Position numbers and translations under genes: made by a program
From: Rosellinia necatrix
Taxonomy: Eukaryota; Ascomycota; Sordariomycetes; Xylariales; Xylariaceae
Length of the DNA stretch: 64,000 bases
Direction of reading: 5' to 3'
NCBI GenBank assembly: GCA_021209875.1
Contig: JAGYVD010000005.1
Coordinates: forward strand, 3,882,001 to 3,946,000
The notes under the pieces: model-generated
What the model saw: only the letters and a program-made list of their open reading frames with translations
The model's database searches: none
What the model was told of the DNA's origin: nothing
Shown here: positions 57,933 to 64,000 of the stretch, piece after piece
Layout: the number at the start of each line of letters is the position of its first letter
Numbering within the stretch: position 1 is the first letter of the stretch

Positions 57933-59807
57933 CGACGTGCCGAGGGCGATGGCATCAGGGCGAGCATCTCTCGGCTTTTCCTGGGTTGACGAGGAGATAA
58001 TTTTGTATTATTCACGAACCCCTTTCTGGTTGATGACGAACGGCAATGAACGAGGCTACGAATTAGAAGGCGTGGAAAGCGGTCAATCGATGATGGATCT
58101 GGACGTGTCATGTTTATGGGCCTGGAGTTGTTTCTTTTTTCTTTACTTATCTATCTTCTATCATCGTTCTCGGCATCCGGGCAGTATACCCAGCATAGCC
58201 GGCGTTACGGAAATGTTATTTTGCTCTACAAAAACTCTGTTTTGGCTAGCATGAATTATGAGGCGATCTTCTCTCGGTGCACCATTCTCGGGTCCGTCCA
58301 CGGTACAACCCGTTGTCGATTGGTGCTGGGCAGCAATTTCCATGACCATTTATGTCGATGTCTTCCTGACCTTGCCAGCTGCTGACCAGGATGCTAGATA
58401 ATTAGCCGGCACCCGAGGATGTCGCTCACAATGCCCAATGGCGGAGATGCATGGCTGTGGCATATGCAATACTGCCACGGCTGACTTGTAGATGCTCAGT
58501 CCTGAGGAATCACGTATAGCCAAGTAGGCTGGGCGTACATACATCTGCCGGTAGCTTGTGGAGTGATTGGGTCGCTGTGATGCAGGGCGTCCTTAGTCAG
58601 TGGGCGCCATGTATGTCATACCAGCCACTTGAGAAACACCAAATTCGGGGTCTTTGGGGACACTAGTATGATTTCGCCTTAGCTTCATGTGCCTCCGTGC
58701 TCCCCATGTCTTTCTGTGAAATACGCGCTCGTCAATAGTACCTAGCATGCAATTATTGGTAAATTGTCGAAGTTCATACGTGGATTTTGGGGTGTATGAG
58801 GCGTATGTAATCTCCTGACATGCAGTGAATTTCATCCAATGATTTAGGCCGAGCCCCGGGGGCTGGTACGATTGCGTACGGAGTACTCTATCGAAGGAAG
58901 CTCCCCTTGGCCCCCATTGGGTGTCTAAAGCTCGGGTGGTCCGCAATTCGCCAGTCGGAATGGTCTCGAGACTGACAGCTTTGACATCGTTACAGCCGTT
59001 CGATTTCCTTGTTCTTGGCGCCCAAGCGCCACCGGAACCCCTCCTTCCCCCCCTCCCGGGCGCCAAGTTCCACTGCCTTTTAAGACAAACTGAAGGGTAG
59101 GATGGGTAGGCGGGTAACACTTCAATCCCCCTTTGCTTTACAGCCGCCTGTTGCCGACGACGTGCGACGGGACCTCGTCTCCTCCGCTCGCTTGACGCCT
59201 TACCTGCAAACCTCCTCAATGGTAAGGTCTACCTTACCTTACCGCCGCCTCCGCCGCCGCCGCGCGGAGAAGGAATAATTATAGGAATGGAATGGACCAT
59301 GCGTTTCTGGTACCATCATGCAGACTATCGTCGAAGAAGGGATAAACGCAATGAAGCCGTAGTGGCCGGCCGGGGGGACTTGGGCTTTTCGATGAAGACC
59401 TGAAGAGTCTGTGTCCCCTTTCCCCCGTAGCCATCGTCGAGTTGGGCCACCCGGCAAAAGCTCGATCACGACGCTGAACTATGCCAAGTCGCCGCCCGAC
59501 TCGGGCGCTTCTTGTCATAAACGGCCGGCATTTTGGGGGGACGGGACCCGGGACTACTGGCGGACCCCCGTTGCCGACGGCGGAGAATCAAATTTCTTTA
59601 CGTGCGTAAGTGATGCCCACTTTGGAATAAAAGGGGAAAATATGGGTGTGCACCGAATAGGGAAAAAAGAAAAAAGAAAAAAAAAAGGGAGAAAAACATG
59701 GATGGATCCATTCCCGCTTGACGGACAGGGGAATTGATCCAAAGACCAGAAGAGAAGACAGGCATAAAAGAAAAAAGAAAAAGAACAAAGAAGAAAATAG
59801 AACTGAT

Positions 59808-59882
59808 TGGTATGAGGGTCGAACTCATGACCTTCGCATTACCATATACAGAGGGATTCTGTATTGATATGATTGATGTCTC
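59808..59882 (-). pseudogene. tRNA-Ile-like relic 1
   Basis: On the minus strand the 3' half is tRNA-like: a T arm ATGAG-TTCGACC-CTCAT that pairs perfectly, variable loop AGGTC, the 3' anticodon stem TGCGA, and a loop reading TCAATA before a 22-base intron-like insert. The D arm and acceptor do not pair. A C/T-rich tract follows its 3' end. Confidence 0.5.
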
Positions 59883-59920
59883 ACCAGCATGTACACTCAC
59901 TCTATCCGACACAGGTGGAA

Positions 59921-59940
59921 GGGGGGGGGGGGGGGAGGGG
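59921..59940 (+). repeat. poly-G tract
   Basis: Fifteen consecutive G, then A and four G. Confidence 0.9.
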
Positions 59941-60301
59941 TCTGGTAGGTGCCTGCAGATGCAGCACAGCGAATTTGGTTCCATCTCAAGGCGGTCTGGC
60001 CTCTAATGAGGTTAGGTGCTGTCTAGCGAATGGCTACCATTAAATGAAGTATCATTAATCAAAAACGTCTTTCATAACGGTTCCTTCCCTTAGCTTGATG
60101 GCGTACGGTGGAGAGTGGTGTGGGAGGCGGTCTAGGTGTCTTCCCATCTGCCGAAAAGGCGATGAGGCGACTGACTCGAGCTCAGATGCTCAACAGGTCA
60201 GGTAGTGTCAGGGCCAGAAGTAGACAATCTAACGAGCCCAAAGGCTATTTATTGAACAGTTCTTAAAATGTACAGGGGGAGAAAATGTAAAAAGAGAAAA
60301 T

Positions 60302-60360
60302 GGTCGGTGTGGAAGTCGAACTCATAAGCTCTATAGGAGATAAGTTGGCTAATAAAGTGC
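60302..60360 (-). pseudogene. tRNA-like relic 2 (3' part only)
   Basis: The minus strand reads ATGAGTTCGACTTCC, resembling the T arm of relic 1, followed by a T-rich tract. Pairing is poor and the rest is not recognisable. Confidence 0.3.
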
Positions 60361-60387
60361 AAGCAATAAAAATAAAAGAAAAATGAA

Positions 60388-60478
60388 TAGTCATATGAGG
60401 GTTGAACCCATGACCTTCGCATCACTATATACACCCCACCTCTGTATTAGTACAACGCTCTAACCAACTCCCCGTACC
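60388..60478 (-). pseudogene. tRNA-Ile(AAT)-like relic 3, intron-containing
   Basis: The minus strand has an A-box-like AGTTGGTTAGAGCG, a 5' anticodon stem TTGTA and loop CTAATA, a 22-base insert, then A-TGCGA closing the stem, AGGTC, and a pairing T arm ATGGG-TTCAACC-CTCAT. The mature loop would be CTAATAA, as in tRNA-Ile(AAT). The D stem and acceptor stem fail to pair, so a relic is more likely than a working gene. A T-rich tract follows. Confidence 0.5.
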
Positions 60479-62000
60479 CAACCAATGGTAATTGTTGAAG
60501 AACACCTTTCTACTATGCAATATACGCCATACATTTTGCTACCGTTAAAATATCCCCCAGGCTGGATAGAAGGGCTGCTGATGTGTCTAGTACCCCTTTT
60601 ACTAACTTCCATTTTAACGGCCACTTTCAAGGGTCCCTAGTTAAAGATAGGGTGCCCAAATAGGGGACCTCTTTTCAAACCGGTGCGCCAGCGCGATTAA
60701 TCTACCGATGGCAAGCCCGATTTTCCAAACGCAGCGGTCATAATCTTGGGCCGTAAGGTCTTCCTTCTTACAGCGCCTTATATATGCGGCTAGAAATCTA
60801 CGCTAGTAGATGGGTAATGAATGAATAGAGCCGGTAGGTAGGCATAAGGAACCAGCCATCCTTTCCGGAACGCGAGTATACAGGCACAGAAGACGCTATT
60901 TAGGTCGTAAACACTTGAAAACAACGAATACACCAAAAAACGACGTATTGGTGGGGTAAATAGCTTCAGAAGTTGTGCGCGAAGGTGGCCGGGGGGGGGT
61001 GATTCGCGATGGCAGGGGCTCGTGATTCAGCGGGTTTTGCTTACTCGCTGAAACCACAAGCGTTTGGGGATGACGATGGCCATAGAAGATATCTTACTGC
61101 CAAAGAGATGCCACCTGAAGGAGAGGAAGCACATCATCAATGGAAGCCAACCTATAATGGTACCCTTGTCCTGCGATCCAACAAGAAATCCCACGTCACA
61201 CCACAAACTCCCTCCAGTGCGTCGATCTAGGTCCTGGGGGGTTTGAAATCGTTTGGTAACATTCACACCATATACGAGCATGTTCTGGTGAATGAATTGT
61301 CGAACATGGCCAAGTTTTACTACGATTTCGTTCGCAATTTCGACCTGGTAGATATCCGAGTCTTCAGTGAATGGGTAGAATCATTGTTGCAAAAAGAGTT
61401 TGGATTTGACTATGTAAAAATAGTTACCTAACAAATTTATTCGGTTTGAGGAGCCCAGTCGATGATTCGTTCCGTTGTGAGTCGATTCCTCTACGCCACA
61501 CGCTGCCATCATCCGTGTAAGCGCGCAACTTGCAAGGAATTTCAAAATGAGTGATGCGACACGAGTGTGTTATACAGATATTAATATATTCAAAACGATC
61601 AAAGGGCCAAGGTACCAGGTCAGGGGTAAGGGGATCTGTAGGGTAGATATATTCAAAGGGGTGGGGGTACCAGCGTCCTCTATTTCAACAGGGGGCTCAC
61701 CAACACCGGGTATTTACACTGGAGTGATAAAGTGCGATTTCAAGAAGGGTGCAGCAGGACCAAAAGTTGGCTCGGTGGGTGAAGTATCACATTTTCGTCT
61801 CTCGCCAACAGATACCACGGAGACTGAGACCCAGGCCCGGTGAGAAAGGCATCGAAAGAGCTCCGAAACAGAACCTCAAAACGTTATCGTGTTCTTCGAA
61901 GGCTACGTGGAGCCGAAGTCTTTAGCGCAGCTATATTAGCGTCCAACAGTTGCAACAATTCAACACTGCAGAGTTCCTAACCGAGGGATATCCACAAATA

Positions 62001-64000
62001 TCAATCGTCTTCCCAGTATTTGATCCCCGGGATGAACTGAAGATCAAACTGATCATCGGGAATTTTCACAAAAGTGTTTGGGTCGCAATTTTTGATACGG
62101 TCGTATCGATATCTTGTCCTCCCAAGAACTGGTACCATGTGGTCGTAGAAAGACGCAGGGTCGACGTTGTCGGACTCAAAGATCGTTTCGGGGTGTGGTA
62201 TCAACGCTTCGCGACATTTCTGTGCCATGGACTCTAGCTCTGCTGCCTCCTGTAATACTGCAGGCTTTCCTTGGCTTCGTAAGACAGTGGCCAGTTTGAA
62301 CTGCGATCTTGCGACTGCTCCGTCCATCCATGGGGATTGGTCCAACTGATTCAAAGATCGCCGTAATAGAGACCTGAGCATTGTTAGCAATCAGTAATTT
62401 TCGATATATTTTCTAGATTTTCCTTTCTTACTCAGCCAGATCTAGGGCGCCTAGCATATGATAGATCTCTGCTACAGCGTAGTAGCTGTACCGAGTGAAC
62501 GGGCCTGTCGGGCCGAAAATCGAAATCCGACTGACGAGGACGTTCCGGTGAATGTTCAAAGCAATTGCATGATCACCAGTAGTGAAATAAATGCACGCTT
62601 TGAGAAACTGGAACTTCCAAATTGCCGCCGTGCCGGGCTTATAATCGACGGCGGCCATTTTTTCCATTCGGTCCGCCATCGCTCTGGCCTCTTTAAACTT
62701 CCCTTGGCTCGCATACACCACCGCAAGCTCCCAGTACCCTAGCCCAAACATCATGGCATACGTCTTTTCCGATTCATGACGACTCTTAAGCGCCAGACTC
62801 AGTAAAGCGTACTTTTCTGCCTCGTCGTAGTACCCCGCCTCAAGGCATCCCAGGCCATAATCACTCCAGGCGTTACAAAGAAGTAGTTGCTCGTCCGCAT
62901 CGCCACCATTCGGTTGATTTTTCAAGTACTCTGCGCGAACCGCGATACACCGAGAATAGCAATCGAACATCTGTTTTCGTTGGGGGATGCCCATCTCTCC
63001 GGCCATTAGTCCCCATGACGTTAACGGCCGCGAGTAAAGCATCAGATCAAGTTGCGGGGAGCTCTCAAATATCGAGACGGCGAGCTGGCATGCTTCAATA
63101 CCAAGACGCATATATCCTCTCTCCCAACAATAGTTTGCCGCGTCGCTCAGGAGTTGGGCAAACATCTGATTATGCACCAGCGCCTTCGAACTGGATGACT
63201 GCGCTATTGATTGAAGGGCTTGTACGTGGGGATAATACTTGTCATAAACCCGCCAATTGTCGTCCTGGTAAGACATTGTCTTGGATTGGGAAGGGAAGGC
63301 CTCTCGAACCAGACTGCTGGCGTCTCTGAAGACAGCCGCGTAAGAATCAGGCTCCGCCGAGAGCCTGTTCCTTAGATTAAGCTGCAACGATCGATGAATC
63401 GATAGATAGGCGCCCGATTTAGAAACGTTGCGCTGTACTAGTTGGCGGCGACAGAGGCTCGAACGCACAAACGAGAACTTCCTACATGATGATTAGCACA
63501 ATGACCACGATCGACCCATTTCAGGCTTTCTCTTACTGGCTGAAATCTGGAGCAAAAATACCCAGAACTTCACCCGACAAAATCAGCTCCTCGGGGATTG
63601 AGTCAGGACTTAAGAGCGATAGGATGTTCAAGAGATGCTTCTCGACATCATTGAGCTCTTTGAGAGCCAAGTCCCAAACATCGCCAAGGCGGTTTTCGTA
63701 GGCATGTGTCGACGACCCTCGCTCACCCGGCCACAGGTAGCTTAGATTCTGCCTGCGTAACATCTCGACGGTCTCGTCCAGGCTTAAATGACTCGAAAAC
63801 ATCAAACCAGCTATATGAGCGAGCGCAATAGGAAGGCCCCCAACAAATTTTGAAATCGTTAATGCCGCCTCTCTCTGAGATGGGGAAGGGTTTTCGAGGC
63901 GCAACGTTTCTAGAAGTAAGGTCTGGCAGTCGTCATCGGAGAATGGCTGTAACGGGATCTGATATCGGATAAACTGAGACAGTGAGGCCATTTGGCTAGT
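62001..64000 (-). CDS. NLR-like protein, NB-ARC C-terminal part plus TPR domain, 5' partial
   Basis: The gene enters from the right edge with an open frame. Exons 64000-63537, 63481-62432 and 62373-62001 join in frame (CA|G and GA|G; introns of 55 and 58 bp, the second with a CTAAC branch site). The first part carries the GLPIAL motif (VGGLPIALAHIAGLM) and the winged-helix-like LSLLSPDSIPEELI of NB-ARC proteins. The next 470 residues are helical repeats of TPR type (LGCLEAGYYDEAEKYALLSLALK, LAVVYASQGKFKEARAMAD, AEIYHMLGALDLAE). The P-loop and any N-terminal effector domain lie outside the window. Known role of fungal NLRs: non-self recognition and regulated cell death; the ligand here is unknown. 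Confidence 0.85.

Larger units (their letters stand above)
57933..62000. other. Long gene-poor stretch with tRNA-like relics
   Basis: About 4 kb between convergent genes. It holds a poly-G tract (59921-59940), A-rich tracts (59660-59695, 59766-59800), three tRNA-like relics, and short open frames at 61009-61230, 61243-61431 and 61547-61843 that I do not recognise and could not join into a gene. Confidence 0.5.

Noticed and set aside
58593..59219. 208-codon minus-strand frame
   Set aside because: Its first codon is TTG, composition is Arg-rich and low complexity, and it has no recognisable motif.
61009..61843. Three short plus-strand frames (61009-61230, 61243-61431, 61547-61843)
   Set aside because: Two start at ATG but none has a known motif, and I found no splice joins that make one protein. 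They may be decayed coding DNA.
1..64000. CRISPR arrays, operons, ribosome binding sites, attachment sites
   Set aside because: The DNA is fungal nuclear with spliced genes; no regularly spaced repeats or bacterial signals were seen.

Overview
The window is nuclear DNA of a filamentous ascomycete, most likely a sordariomycete. Genes are spliced with short introns (mostly 55-150 bp, GT...AG, some with CTGAC/CTAAC-like branch sites). The gene set is typical of that group: a PRM1 fusion protein, a filamentous-fungal PEX14/17 (PEX33) peroxin, a calcium-regulated SAL1-type mitochondrial carrier, an Ssn8 cyclin C, an INO80 Ies2 subunit, a Gag1-like clamp-domain protein and, at the right edge, an NB-ARC/TPR NLR-like protein. 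I cannot name the genus. Gene models were built by hand by joining open exons at splice signals that keep the reading frame.

Layout, left to right: the 3' part of a Ulp1-type cysteine protease (+, 1-664); a small RING-like protein (-, 2795-3097); an eight-exon SAL1-like carrier (-, 4507-7159), divergent from ssn8 (+, 8024-9147); a methyltransferase gene broken by an in-frame stop (-, 11528-12412); a long gene-poor stretch with microsatellites; a conserved unknown protein (+, 17076-17787); a second gene-poor stretch with two LTR relics; a three-KH RNA-binding protein (+, 22401-24399); a MetE-like protein (-, 25268-26446), divergent from the SYN8-like SNARE (+, 28089-29040); a small predicted mitochondrial protein (-, 29991-30472); a coiled-coil protein (-, 31364-32611); a Nor-1-like short-chain dehydrogenase (-, 33154-34142), divergent from PRM1 (+, 37809-39926); PEX33 (-, 41548-42708), divergent from ies2 (+, 45362-46764); two unknown proteins (+, 48024-48960 and 51928-53487); a Gag1-like clamp-domain protein (+, 56310-57932); and an NLR-like gene running off the right edge (-, 62001-64000).

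The genes are mostly unrelated housekeeping functions (transcription, vesicle fusion, peroxisome import, chromatin remodelling, mitochondrial transport) and do not form a pathway or metabolite cluster. The most informative structure lies between genes. Three diverged copies of one 218-226 bp solo LTR family (10051-10268, 19483-19708, 20233-20454) carry 5-bp target duplications. An unrelated 163 bp solo LTR (49691-49853) also has a perfect 5-bp duplication. Three tRNA-like relics, two of them derived from tRNA-Ile, lie within 700 bp next to the NLR gene. Other points worth a second look are the broken methyltransferase, a SNARE with His at the ionic layer, and an unknown gene in which the choice of 3' splice site decides whether a repeat-bearing C-terminus is translated. 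I did not find a clear new multi-gene system.
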